DNA from: a virus
IMG/VR virus record: IMGVR_UViG_3300025872_000396
Span: 1-20,339 of that record
Strand: one strand, 5' to 3'
Length of the DNA stretch: 20,339 bases
The notes under the pieces were generated by a model that made no database searches, was not told the DNA's origin, and was given only the letters and a program-made list of their open reading frames with translations. Every line of letters starts with the position of its first letter. The first letter of the stretch is position 1. This document shows, one piece after another, positions 11,036-17,170 of this stretch. Both the position numbers and the translations under genes were made by a program.

Positions 11036-11056
11036 CTCACAAGACGTCACAAGCTG

Positions 11057-11087
11057 AGCCCGCTAGCCTCTCACCTAGCGGGCTTTA
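11057..11087 (+). terminator. Terminator of the ArdA-like operon
   Basis: AGCCCGCTAG (11057-11066) and CTAGCGGGCT (11075-11084) form a perfect 10-bp stem with an 8-base loop, followed by TTAT. It ends the three-gene operon. Confidence 0.7.
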
Positions 11088-11179
11088 TCGCCTCAGGATG
11101 CCGATCCTAGCGGGCTCTGGCGGTCAGTCTCCTACTGGCGATCCTATCGGTGGAGAGAATATCTTTTTCCGCAGGGCTG

Positions 11180-11251
11180 TGCAAAACTAATCCCGACCTG
11201 CCAACTCGGGATTAGTTTTGCAACAATCCGCCGTGTAACGTATTGTTGCAA
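11180..11251. repeat. Two overlapping large inverted repeats
   Basis: The first has perfect 17-bp arms (11180-11196 and 11206-11222) around a 9-base centre, CCTGCCAAC; the arm core is CTAATCCCGA/TCGGGATTAG. The second, TTGCAACAAT/ATTGTTGCAA (11218-11227 and 11242-11251), shares bases with the first, so the two folds compete. There is no T-run, so neither is a normal terminator. This lies in a 300-base gap between the converging antirestriction operon and the endonuclease VII-like gene, a possible place for a replication or packaging signal or a structured RNA. Confidence 0.6.
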
Positions 11252-11331
11252 GTGCTTGACATTTGAGCCGTGGCGCGGTAGCCCGGCTGTTTTTGTTTGC
11301 GGGGCTGCGGTATATCCTCCATAATGTGGCG

Positions 11332-11760
11332 TCATTTTTCATCTAGAAAATCGCCTTTAGTATTTATACCTAGCAAGTAATCAAGGGCAGCTTGGACAAG
11401 ATCTGGATTGTCATCAAAATGACCAAGGCCAAGATTGCATGATCTACAGATGTAACCACGAAAGGCATCAGTGTTATGACAATGATCAAGCACCCATTCT
11501 TCTGTATAGCGATGGCATATAGGGCATAAACCTGGAGGAGGCACTGGAAATTTTCGTTTTAAGCGAGCACGTAATTTAGTGTGTTGTCGAATGCAGGTTC
11601 TACAACGAGAATCAAGATTATCTTTATTGCGAGGTTGATTAGGAAAAGCGATTAGTGGTTTTGATTCTTTGCAGAGCTGACAAGTTTTAGTTGCTTCAGT
11701 TGCATGTGAATTACTTAAGAGGATTGAGAAGAGATTGCCTTGTAGCAAGCCAGGATTCAT
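11332..11760 (-). CDS. Recombination endonuclease VII-like protein
   Basis: 142 aa from the minus-strand ATG at 11760; a longer frame needs a TTG start. The N-terminal part has a zinc module with CQLC (27-30) and CRTC (53-56), the first half of a common two-domain arrangement. The C-terminal part is Endonuclease VII: CPIC (79-82), VLDHCHNTDAFRGYIC (90-105), RSCNLGLGHFDDN (106-118) and LVQAALDYLL. The HCH and CxxCN positions hold the catalytic His-metal site and structural zinc. T4 endonuclease VII resolves DNA branches; small phage versions are also free-standing homing-like nucleases. It is one of three leftward regions of genes and lies in a gene-poor accessory zone. Confidence 0.9.
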   Translation of the reverse strand: MNPGLLQGNLFSILLSNSHATEATKTCQLCKESKPLIAFPNQPRNKDNLDSRCRTCIRQHTKLRARLKRKFPVPPPGLCPICHRYTEEWVLDHCHNTDAFRGYICRSCNLGLGHFDDNPDLVQAALDYLLGINTKGDFLDEK

Positions 11761-11784
11761 TAAGAGGCAGCGTGCTTTCGTCAA

Positions 11785-12480
11785 AATTTAACGAGTAAAA
11801 AGCTAGTTGCACTATGCCGAAGGCAAGTCGAAGACGCCGCCTGAGGCATCTCTAGAGATCTCAAGCAATTTTCTAGACCAATGGAGACGCCCTAAAGGCG
11901 TCGGAATGACGCACTAATCAAAAGCAAGCGCTAACGATTCGCGCATTCCTTCTTTGCATTGCTCTTAATGCCAGAAAGCGGCCCTTAAAGGGGCCGCTGC
12001 TCAGAAGATAAAGATGGAAATCAATGATTTTTTGCTTTTCCCGCAGCGACGCATAGTATGCGCGACCCATTACTTAGGATCTGGATCAGCCCTTGGTGTT
12101 TCGCCGCTTGTCTGGAGCGTTCCGCCCTTTTGGGGGCTCCACTTCATGAGAGTCAAGCGGCTTGTCTAGCCTTTTAGCTAGTAGACGTTCCGACGCTTGG
12201 GGCGTCTCCACTTGCCAGGGTGCTTTGGCTTGAGGAACGTCGTCTAGACCAGCGGTGCTGCTCTTGCTTGCACTAGGCAGCAGCTCCGCTTTAGCTATCG
12301 TATCTCGCACCGTGGCTCAAATGTGATGTTTTTGGTATCGTAGTGATACAAAAGCCCAAATTTTTTCCGTTTTTCTTAAGGATTCAATGGTAATACAGAC
12401 ACAAAGGTGGAGAAAGTATTAAAACCTACTTACGTAATTCTTGATAACGATTAGCGTGAGATGATCTTCGATAAAGCATT
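11785..12480. other. Gene-poor stretch with several hairpins
   Basis: No confident gene is seen in about 700 bases. Structures present: GACGCC-CTAAA-GGCGTC (11887-11903); AGCGGCCC/GGGCCGCT (11977-11998); an inverted copy of the GGAGACGCC...GCGTCGGAA element at 12188-12210; and GTATC-GTAGT-GATAC (12335-12349) in an A/T-rich setting that could end transcripts from either side. A leftward frame at 12086-12310 is Pro/Lys/Glu-rich and starts only with GTG, so I do not call it. Confidence 0.5.
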
Positions 12481-12672
12481 ATGTGGGGACTGCCTGATCG
12501 CCAGCCATTTAACATTGGCCCGTATAAATTGTGGCCATGTTTTAGCAAGCCAGAATTTCAATGGTTTGCTGCCATTGATGGCAAGCCATTTTATTTCAGG
12601 ACCACAAATGAAGCCAAGTTGTTTGTCAAGGACTTATTGGCAGTGGACGATCCAGAGGGGCTTTGCGATTAA
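12481..12672 (+). CDS. Small aromatic-rich hypothetical protein, 63 aa
   Basis: ATG 12481 to TAA 12670-12672. The product is rich in Trp, Phe and Pro (WGLPDRQPFNIGPYKLWPCF, then FQWFAAIDGKPFYFRTTNEA) with a C-terminal helix (KLFVKDLLAV). Such composition is untypical of chance frames. It may be a small beta-hairpin-plus-helix protein. No Shine-Dalgarno and no leader hairpin are seen. It lies 75 bases before the HNH-AP2 gene. No family is recognised. Confidence 0.6.
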   Translation: MWGLPDRQPFNIGPYKLWPCFSKPEFQWFAAIDGKPFYFRTTNEAKLFVKDLLAVDDPEGLCD

Positions 12673-12747
12673 AGCCATTTGCTAAAATATTGTGAAGCGG
12701 CAACGTTGGCGCGTTCCGCTTCTGGCCACCTACTACTACTAGATGAC

Positions 12748-13326
12748 ATGGCAAAGCTAGCACATCGTTCTCTTCCTTCATTGCAGCTCTTGGAGGATTT
12801 GTTGATTCTTGACCCCGAAAGTCCAAGCTGGCTTTCTTGGCGCAATCCTCGCAGCAGAAAGCTCAAGCCTGGTGACCACGCTGGATGGCAAGATACAAGC
12901 GGAAGTCGCAGTACGGGCTACTTTCAAGTGGGCATTCGAGTGGAAGGAAAGGACGTTCTATTTCTTGGCCACCGCATTGTTTATTTTTTGCATTACAAGG
13001 TTGATCCAAGCGAATATCAAATTGATCACATTGATGGGAATAAATTCAATCACAATCCATTGAATTTGCGTCTTGTTTCCGATTCTCAAAACAGGGCGAA
13101 TGCCCCTAAGAGGAATCAACTCACGTCGAGTCAATTTAAGGGCGTCTGCAGAAATAAGCGTTCAGAAAATAAGCCATGGATGGCATATATTGATTGGCAG
13201 AAAAAGCGTAAATACCTGGGTACTTTTGCCACCGAAGAAGAGGCCGCGATGGCCTACAACAAAGCAGCTTCTGAGCTGCATGGATCATATGCTTTTCTTA
13301 ACGATTTGATCGTTCCGGCGAGCTGA
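12748..13326 (+). CDS. HNH homing endonuclease with AP2 DNA-binding domain
   Basis: 192 aa from ATG 12748 (in-frame TTG 12679 rejected because it would add a poor N-terminus). The HNH core is at about residues 75-118: GHRIVYFLHY, then QIDHIDGNKFNHNPLNLRLV and SDSQNRANA, the standard D-H-I-D-G-N/N-N-L-R pattern. The C-terminus (126-182) is an AP2-type domain: SSQFKGVCRNKR, WMAYIDWQKKRKYLGTF, TEEEAAMAYNKAASELHG. Phage HNH-AP2 proteins are free-standing mobile endonucleases. This one lies 57 bases upstream of the ribonucleotide reductase alpha gene, a frequent target of homing, so it probably cuts reductase alleles that lack it. Confidence 0.9.
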   Translation: MAKLAHRSLPSLQLLEDLLILDPESPSWLSWRNPRSRKLKPGDHAGWQDTSGSRSTGYFQVGIRVEGKDVLFLGHRIVYFLHYKVDPSEYQIDHIDGNKFNHNPLNLRLVSDSQNRANAPKRNQLTSSQFKGVCRNKRSENKPWMAYIDWQKKRKYLGTFATEEEAAMAYNKAASELHGSYAFLNDLIVPAS

Positions 13327-13354
13327 TTTGCGCTAGCCTGCTTTCGTTGGTCGC

Positions 13355-13378
13355 GCCCCGCATCGCGGGGCTTTGTTG
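13355..13378 (+). terminator. Hairpin between the endonuclease and reductase genes
   Basis: GCCCCGC (13355-13361), loop ATC, GCGGGGC (13365-13371), then TTTGTTGT. It fits an intrinsic terminator, but it ends 11 bases before the reductase ATG and could also act as that gene's leader hairpin. Confidence 0.6.
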
Positions 13379-13382
13379 TCTC

Positions 13383-14828
13383 ATGAGTTTGAAGGGAAAA
13401 GCGAAGTGCGAAATGATTGCTCGCACTGGTCGAGTGCAGGATTGGCTTAATGATCCAGAAGGGCGGTTAGCCGTAAGTTGCACTACGTTTGCAGTGGAGG
13501 ACTCAATGGAAGGGCCTGATGGCATTGAGGCGTCTTGGCGTTTCGTTAGTCATGCTCTTCGCAATGCTGCTGGCGCTGCTGTAAATCTTTCAAAGTTGCG
13601 CCCCAAAGGCGAAGAAAACGGGAAAGGGCTTGTTGCCAGTGGCCCCGTAAGCTTTGCTGGTATTTACAGCAAGCTGAATGAAGTGTTGCGTCGTGGTGGA
13701 AAATTTAAAAATGGCGCTGTTACTTTGCATCTTGATTACGATCATCCTGATGCCATTGATTTCATCCAAGCTCCGCGAGCTGAACTTCCTTGGGTGAAGC
13801 GCTCTTTGACCGTTGACGAACAGTTTATGGAGAAAGCTTCTCCTGCATTAATGGCAGCGGTTTTGCGCGGCCTTGAAACGGGAGACTTATGGCTAACCAA
13901 GAAGCGTGTTGATAGCAAAGGCGAACGCATTTGGCCAAATGTTTGCGAAGAAATTTGGCTGAAGCATCGTGGTACTTGCTTGTTGCAGCATGTAAATCTT
14001 GGCGCCTGCACCATGGAAAACCTTCAAGGTGCATTTATTGAAGGCATGAAACAGCTCTGCGAGTTGCATCCTGGTACTGGTGTTGGCGATACTGGCGAAT
14101 ATCTTTCCCCGGCTGTCGATAAGCAGGTAGGACTAGGCGTGCTTGGTTTGGCTAATTTCTTGGCTATTCATGGCGTTAGCTACGAAGATTTTGGTAATGC
14201 TCTTGAGGCTTATCTAGCCGAAGACCCGCGTAATTGGAATGATTTCTGGAACGGCACTCTCTCTGGTGATGCTGTATGGCATCTTGATCAAGGCATTCAA
14301 AAAGCAGCGGAAATTGCTCGCGAACATGGCATGGAACGTGCTTTCTGCATTGCTCCCACTGCATCATGTTCCTACCGCTATCTTGACACAAAAGGTTTTA
14401 CTACAGCCCCTGAAATTGCTCCTCCCATCGGCCGCATTGTTGATCGGGATAGTGGCACTTTTGGCGTGGAGCAATTTGATTATGGCGACGTAGAAATTGC
14501 CGCAGAAGTTGGCTGGGATAAGTTCTTTAAAGTGGCCAATGGCTTTGTCGCATTGTTTCAGCGCACAGGATTATTCCATGGATATTCAATGAACACTTGG
14601 GGGGATTTGGTTATTTACGACGAAGCATTCTTGCGCTCTTGGCTAGAATCACCTCAGACGAGCATCTACTACAGCTTGCAGGTTCTCCCGGACATGCAGC
14701 GGAAAGATGATGCGTATGCAGCGCTAGATGAAGACTTTAAGAGCATGTTTGGCTTCAATGATGAAGTTGACGATTCTTCTGAAAGCTGTTCGCTAGATGC
14801 AGGATTTTGCTCTAGCTGCGCCGAATGA
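13383..14828 (+). CDS. nrdA: Ribonucleotide reductase class I alpha subunit (minimal type)
   Basis: 481 aa from ATG 13383; E. coli NrdA is 761 aa. It reduces ribonucleotides to deoxyribonucleotides for phage DNA synthesis. Key residues are visible: C33 (AVSC, equivalent to Cys225), NVCEE at 186-190 (N437, C439 and E441 equivalents), C199 (Cys462), GLGVLGLANFLA (250-261), the substrate-binding APTASCSY (324-331), YY at 429-430 (Y730/Y731) and a Cys-rich C-terminus (C469, C476, C479). The YY pair marks class I rather than class II. There is no room for the N-terminal ATP cone, so no standard activity site. This fits the minimal class I type reported from cyanophages such as S-CBP4. The beta subunit follows. 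Confidence 0.93.
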   Translation: MSLKGKAKCEMIARTGRVQDWLNDPEGRLAVSCTTFAVEDSMEGPDGIEASWRFVSHALRNAAGAAVNLSKLRPKGEENGKGLVASGPVSFAGIYSKLNEVLRRGGKFKNGAVTLHLDYDHPDAIDFIQAPRAELPWVKRSLTVDEQFMEKASPALMAAVLRGLETGDLWLTKKRVDSKGERIWPNVCEEIWLKHRGTCLLQHVNLGACTMENLQGAFIEGMKQLCELHPGTGVGDTGEYLSPAVDKQVGLGVLGLANFLAIHGVSYEDFGNALEAYLAEDPRNWNDFWNGTLSGDAVWHLDQGIQKAAEIAREHGMERAFCIAPTASCSYRYLDTKGFTTAPEIAPPIGRIVDRDSGTFGVEQFDYGDVEIAAEVGWDKFFKVANGFVALFQRTGLFHGYSMNTWGDLVIYDEAFLRSWLESPQTSIYYSLQVLPDMQRKDDAYAALDEDFKSMFGFNDEVDDSSESCSLDAGFCSSCAE

Positions 14829-14855
14829 GAAAGGGGCCTAACGGCCCCTTTCTTG
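14828..14855 (+). terminator. Terminator between reductase alpha and beta
   Basis: AAAGGGGCC (14830-14838), loop TAAC, GGCCCCTTT (14843-14851), with G-C and A-T pairs extending it to the stop codon, then CTTG. It would uncouple alpha from beta or make beta depend on read-through or its own promoter. Confidence 0.75.
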
Positions 14856-14882
14856 CCCAAATCACTTTTGCATTGTTAGAAA

Positions 14883-15623
14883 ATGACCACTGCCATTGCC
14901 TCCCCTTATTCGTCCACCATTGCCAAGAAGAGCCCGTGGCAGGCCGTTGCCGTTGACAAAGGGCAAGTGCTTGAAGGGGCTGAAGAGACGCTGCTCAAGA
15001 TGCTTGCACTGCGCCATCTGGAGATTCCCGTAAAGGAGCTTCTGGAGCAGGGCATGGAGCGTGAGCTTCCTTCTACGCCTGGCATCATTGAAGCGCTGCG
15101 TTCCAACCAAGACGATGAGGACCGCCATTTGGAAGCCCTTAATTACGTCGCTGTCGCCCATGGCACTGATGCCAAGGCCGAGAAGGAAGTCATGAGTATT
15201 CTGCAAGCCTGGAACGACCACCCTGCCCACCCCATTCTTAAGGCGGGCATTATGGAGCGTTCTATCTTCTTCGTGGCGCTACCATTCTTCCGCCAAACTG
15301 GCGATGTTGGTATGCGCACTGTGTCGCAAGACATTTCCAAAGACGAGCGCGTTCATGTGGCGGTGAATGGCATGCTCAGCAAAGAACTTGGCGAGAAAGA
15401 AAGTCAAAGTCTTGACAAGCTTCGTGCTGCCACTGCTGCATGGATGTTTGAAAAGCTTGGCAGTTCTTCCAATAAATGGCTTGATAAGGATTTCTGGCTG
15501 CGTCAGTCCAAGAGTTTGTTTTGGACTGGCAAAGCTGAAGACCTTTCCTCTCTGCGTGCAAGCCGGGCTATAGCTTTTTTTGAGAGTTCAAACGTATCAC
15601 TTCCTAGCTACGGCAGAGCGTAA
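14883..15623 (+). CDS. nrdB: Ribonucleotide reductase class I beta subunit (small, atypical)
   Basis: 246 aa, short for an R2 (375 in E. coli). The ferritin-like metal ligands can be placed by motif spacing: E47 (RHLEIP), E79 and H82 (EDRH), E125 (MERSIFF), E155 and H158 (ERVH). In standard R2 the radical Tyr is four residues after the first ligand His; here that place is L86, though Y88 lies nearby. The C-terminal tail keeps a Tyr (Y243, PSYGRA), the likely equivalent of Y356 that relays the radical to alpha. So the radical may be metal-centred or reside on another residue. ATG 14883 follows TTGTTAGAAA without a Shine-Dalgarno. It is separated from alpha by a terminator. Confidence 0.88.
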   Translation: MTTAIASPYSSTIAKKSPWQAVAVDKGQVLEGAEETLLKMLALRHLEIPVKELLEQGMERELPSTPGIIEALRSNQDDEDRHLEALNYVAVAHGTDAKAEKEVMSILQAWNDHPAHPILKAGIMERSIFFVALPFFRQTGDVGMRTVSQDISKDERVHVAVNGMLSKELGEKESQSLDKLRAATAAWMFEKLGSSSNKWLDKDFWLRQSKSLFWTGKAEDLSSLRASRAIAFFESSNVSLPSYGRA

Positions 15624-15660
15624 TGCTATATTGACCAAGTTCCCGCTATGCATTAGCATC

Positions 15661-15731
15661 GGGCTGATAGAGCTTAAGCCTCTGAAGCGATTAGCACTTG
15701 TTAATCGCTTCACGCTTAAGCCATCTGGCCC
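15661..15731 (+). ncRNA. Long multi-segment hairpin after the reductase genes
   Basis: Nested pairs: GGGC (15661-15664) with GCCC (15728-15731); AGA with TCT; GCTTAAGC (15672-15679) with GCTTAAGC (15714-15721); GAAGCGATTA (15684-15693) with TAATCGCTTC (15702-15711), loop GCACTTGT. That is 25 base pairs in 71 bases. There is no T-run after it. It may be an RNA element, a processing site or a recombination site. I found no match to a family I know. Confidence 0.5.
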
Positions 15732-15770
15732 TGAAGTGTTGGTACACGTTAGGCAGATAGCCTAGAATTC

Positions 15771-15797
15771 CGTGGTTCGATTCCCGGCAGCGCCTTT
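15771..15797 (+). other. tRNA T-arm-like 3' segment (possible att or tRNA remnant)
   Basis: CGTGGTTCGATTCCCGG followed by CAGCGCC looks like the T-arm and 3' acceptor strand of a tRNA: GGTTCGATTCC is the T-loop consensus. Only 3 of 5 T-stem pairs form and I could not find the matching acceptor strand (GGCGCTG) upstream, so it is not a working tRNA. Such 3' ends are typical of phage attachment sites, but no integrase is present in the window. Confidence 0.35.
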
Positions 15798-15798
15798 C

Positions 15799-15996
15799 AT
15801 GATCCGCTATCGCATTGTTCGACGGGCCTCTTTTTTGAATTTAGGCGTGCCAATTTTCGACGTGGAAGAGCGTTGTTGGTGGTGGTGGGAGCCGCGTGGG
15901 ATCTGCGAGTCTTTAGCTGAGGCGGAACTTCGCGTGGCTGAGCTAAAAATGACAAAGCCGATCAAGCGGCAAGTGGTTAAGGAATACAGCCAATGA
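15799..15996 (+). CDS. Small Trp-rich hypothetical protein, 65 aa
   Basis: I chose ATG 15799, since the longer frame from GTG 15772 would translate the tRNA-like segment. The product has a WWWW run in the middle (EERCWWWWEPRGICESL) and a basic C-terminus (KMTKPIKRQVVKEYSQ), with a probable amphipathic helix (AEAELRVAELK). It overlaps the metallophosphoesterase by four bases (ATGA), so the two are translationally coupled. No family is recognised. Confidence 0.65.
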   Translation: MIRYRIVRRASFLNLGVPIFDVEERCWWWWEPRGICESLAEAELRVAELKMTKPIKRQVVKEYSQ

Positions 15997-16550
15997 TCAA
16001 CTGTTGGCTCACGTCAGACAATCACTTTTGCCACGATAAGGCCTATACGTTTTTGAGGCCTGATGGCGAGAAACTGCGTCCATTTAAGGACGCAGCAGAA
16101 GGTGATGCGTTCATGGTGGAGCAATGGAACAAGCGCGTTAAGCCTAAAGATCGCATTTACGTGCTTGGTGACGTGGCAATTGCCCGTCGCGGCTTGAAGA
16201 TCTTGGAGCAGCTCAATGGGAGGAAAGTATTAGTGCGTGGTAACCATGATATTTTCAAGCTGCAAGATTATGCGCAGTATTTTGATGACATTCGTGGATG
16301 TTTTTATCATCATGAATTCATGATGAGCCACATTCCGCTACATCCTGAGCTGTTTAAACAGCGATTTAAAGGAAATATTCATGGTCACTTACATTGTCAT
16401 AACGTGAGACTCCCTGATGGGAGCCTAGATAGGCGCTATCTTAATTGTTGTGTAGAACAACACAACTTCGCGCCCATTCATTGGGACGAGGCGATGCTTT
16501 ATTTCTCCTCCAATGACCGAGCGCCGAACGTTCAACACGCCATTGCGTGA
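15993..16550 (+). CDS. Calcineurin-like metallophosphoesterase
   Basis: 185 aa. All five signature motifs are present: D-N-H in TSDNHFCHD (D9, H11), GD in VLGDVA (D60), GNHD (83-86), H in SHIPLHP (H113) and GHLH (131-134). These coordinate two metal ions in phosphodiesterases, including bacterial 2',3'-cyclic and related enzymes. Small phage versions have been reported, but the substrate cannot be read from sequence; nucleotide or RNA-end processing, or removal of a signalling nucleotide, are possible. It is coupled to the gene before (ATGA) and overlaps the gene after by 38 bases. Confidence 0.88.
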   Translation: MINCWLTSDNHFCHDKAYTFLRPDGEKLRPFKDAAEGDAFMVEQWNKRVKPKDRIYVLGDVAIARRGLKILEQLNGRKVLVRGNHDIFKLQDYAQYFDDIRGCFYHHEFMMSHIPLHPELFKQRFKGNIHGHLHCHNVRLPDGSLDRRYLNCCVEQHNFAPIHWDEAMLYFSSNDRAPNVQHAIA

Positions 16551-16755
16551 GCCGCTCAATCCTATTATTTACCAATCTTTGCGAGCCATTGATTGGCATA
16601 ATGCCCAATATTTTCTCACCATGGACCAGTGGCATTTAGAAAAAGCTGCCATCATTAGACAGTATGTCAGGGAACTAAAGGCCTGGATTTATGAGCAGGA
16701 AGAACGCATGGAGAATTTGGGCGAAAGCGTTAGGAGAAAAAGCGAGCAAGCATGA
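16513..16755 (+). CDS. Small helical hypothetical protein, 80 aa
   Basis: ATG 16513 lies within the end of the metallophosphoesterase gene (38-base overlap, different frame). The product starts TERRTFNTPLREPLNPIIYQ and continues with a long helix (AAIIRQYVRELKAWIYEQEERMENL) typical of coiled coils. It ends in a basic tail. No family is recognised. It may be a partner or regulator of the preceding enzyme. Confidence 0.6.
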   Translation: MTERRTFNTPLREPLNPIIYQSLRAIDWHNAQYFLTMDQWHLEKAAIIRQYVRELKAWIYEQEERMENLGESVRRKSEQA

Positions 16756-16771
16756 TCATGAAGCAGATAAA

Positions 16772-16900
16772 GTGGCATTCATTCGCACCCTTATCTTTGC
16801 ATCGTATTTAATTACTAACGTTGCCATCATTGCAAATGCTGCGAGGCATTGGGAAAAGCAACCTTCTGGTTGCGTTCAAACAATAAAAAAGGGAGCTTAA
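16772..16900 (+). CDS. Possible small membrane protein, 42 aa
   Basis: A GTG at 16772 reads AFIRTLIFASYLITNVAIIANAAR, a clear single membrane span, and ends with a basic tail (PSGCVQTIKKGA) at TAA 16898-16900 in the loop of the terminator hairpin. ATG 16691 in the same frame gives a longer form that overlaps the preceding gene. The stop-in-terminator arrangement is shared with the leftward gene at 1420. A holin-like or other small membrane role is possible, but the start is uncertain. Confidence 0.4.
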   Translation: MAFIRTLIFASYLITNVAIIANAARHWEKQPSGCVQTIKKGA

Positions 16901-16906
16901 ACTCCC
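16885..16906 (-). terminator. Leftward terminator after the tRNA
   Basis: On the minus strand GGGAG-TTTAAG-CTCCC is followed by TTTTTT (plus strand 16885-16890). It is an intrinsic terminator six bases after the tRNA's 3' end, so the leftward transcript of the terminase block ends here. Confidence 0.75.
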
Positions 16907-16911
16907 GTTCA

Positions 16912-16985
16912 TACCCTCGGTCAGATTTGAACTGACACTCCTTCGGGCTTAAACCGAATACCTCTTCCGATTGGGCTACGAGGGC
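16912..16985 (-). tRNA. tRNA with anticodon UAA (Leu by anticodon), short variable loop
   Basis: The minus strand folds as a cloverleaf: acceptor GCCCTCG with CGAGGGT (first pair G-U), D-arm GCC...GGT with conserved GG in the loop, anticodon stem TTCGG/CCGAA with loop TTTAAGC giving anticodon UAA, variable region of five bases (GGAGT), T-arm GTCAG-TTCAAAT-CTGAC, discriminator A. No CCA is encoded. By anticodon it reads UUA Leu. Bacterial Leu tRNAs normally have a long variable arm; this one has a short class I arm and a weak 3-bp D-stem. A terminator follows at once. Confidence 0.8.
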
Positions 16986-17039
16986 TAGTGAAGTTGAGGG
17001 CGCCGAGCGGGGCTTCAATCCGCCTTGTACGACATTTCA

Positions 17040-17104
17040 AAACGGGTTGGCCCGTTTCCCTCTTTCCCCTAGAAGGAAACAATGGCTCCTGAAACCATTG
17101 TTCC
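17040..17104. other. Two hairpins between the tRNA and the next leftward gene
   Basis: AAACGGG-TTGG-CCCGTTT (17040-17057) and GGAAACAATGG/CCATTGTTCC (17075-17104, one bulge). Neither has a long T-run on the leftward side, and they may be processing sites in the precursor of the tRNA. Nothing else is seen from 16986 to 17170. Confidence 0.45.
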
Positions 17105-17170
17105 TTGTTGAACTAACGCTGGCCAGCGTGCTTCGCGAAAGCTCCAAAAGCATAGCACGGTTATTCGCCG

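Noticed and set aside
11256-11284. TTGACA as a rightward -35 element
   Set aside because: There is no suitable -10 at 16-18 bases and no rightward gene follows until 12481.
12086-12310. Leftward 74-aa reading frame, Pro/Lys/Glu-rich
   Set aside because: It has only a GTG start, no ribosome-binding site, and lies over an inverted repeat element; coding is not convincing.
12387-12453. Short frame ending in KPTYVILDND
   Set aside because: It looks protein-like but has only about 16 codons after a GTG and no family match, so a gene remnant cannot be shown.
13383-14828. Class II (cobalamin-dependent) ribonucleotide reductase
   Set aside because: The Tyr-Tyr pair near the C-terminus and the adjacent beta subunit indicate class I.
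15771-15797. Complete tRNA gene
   Set aside because: The T-stem has two mismatches and no acceptor 5' strand, D-arm or anticodon arm can be fitted upstream.
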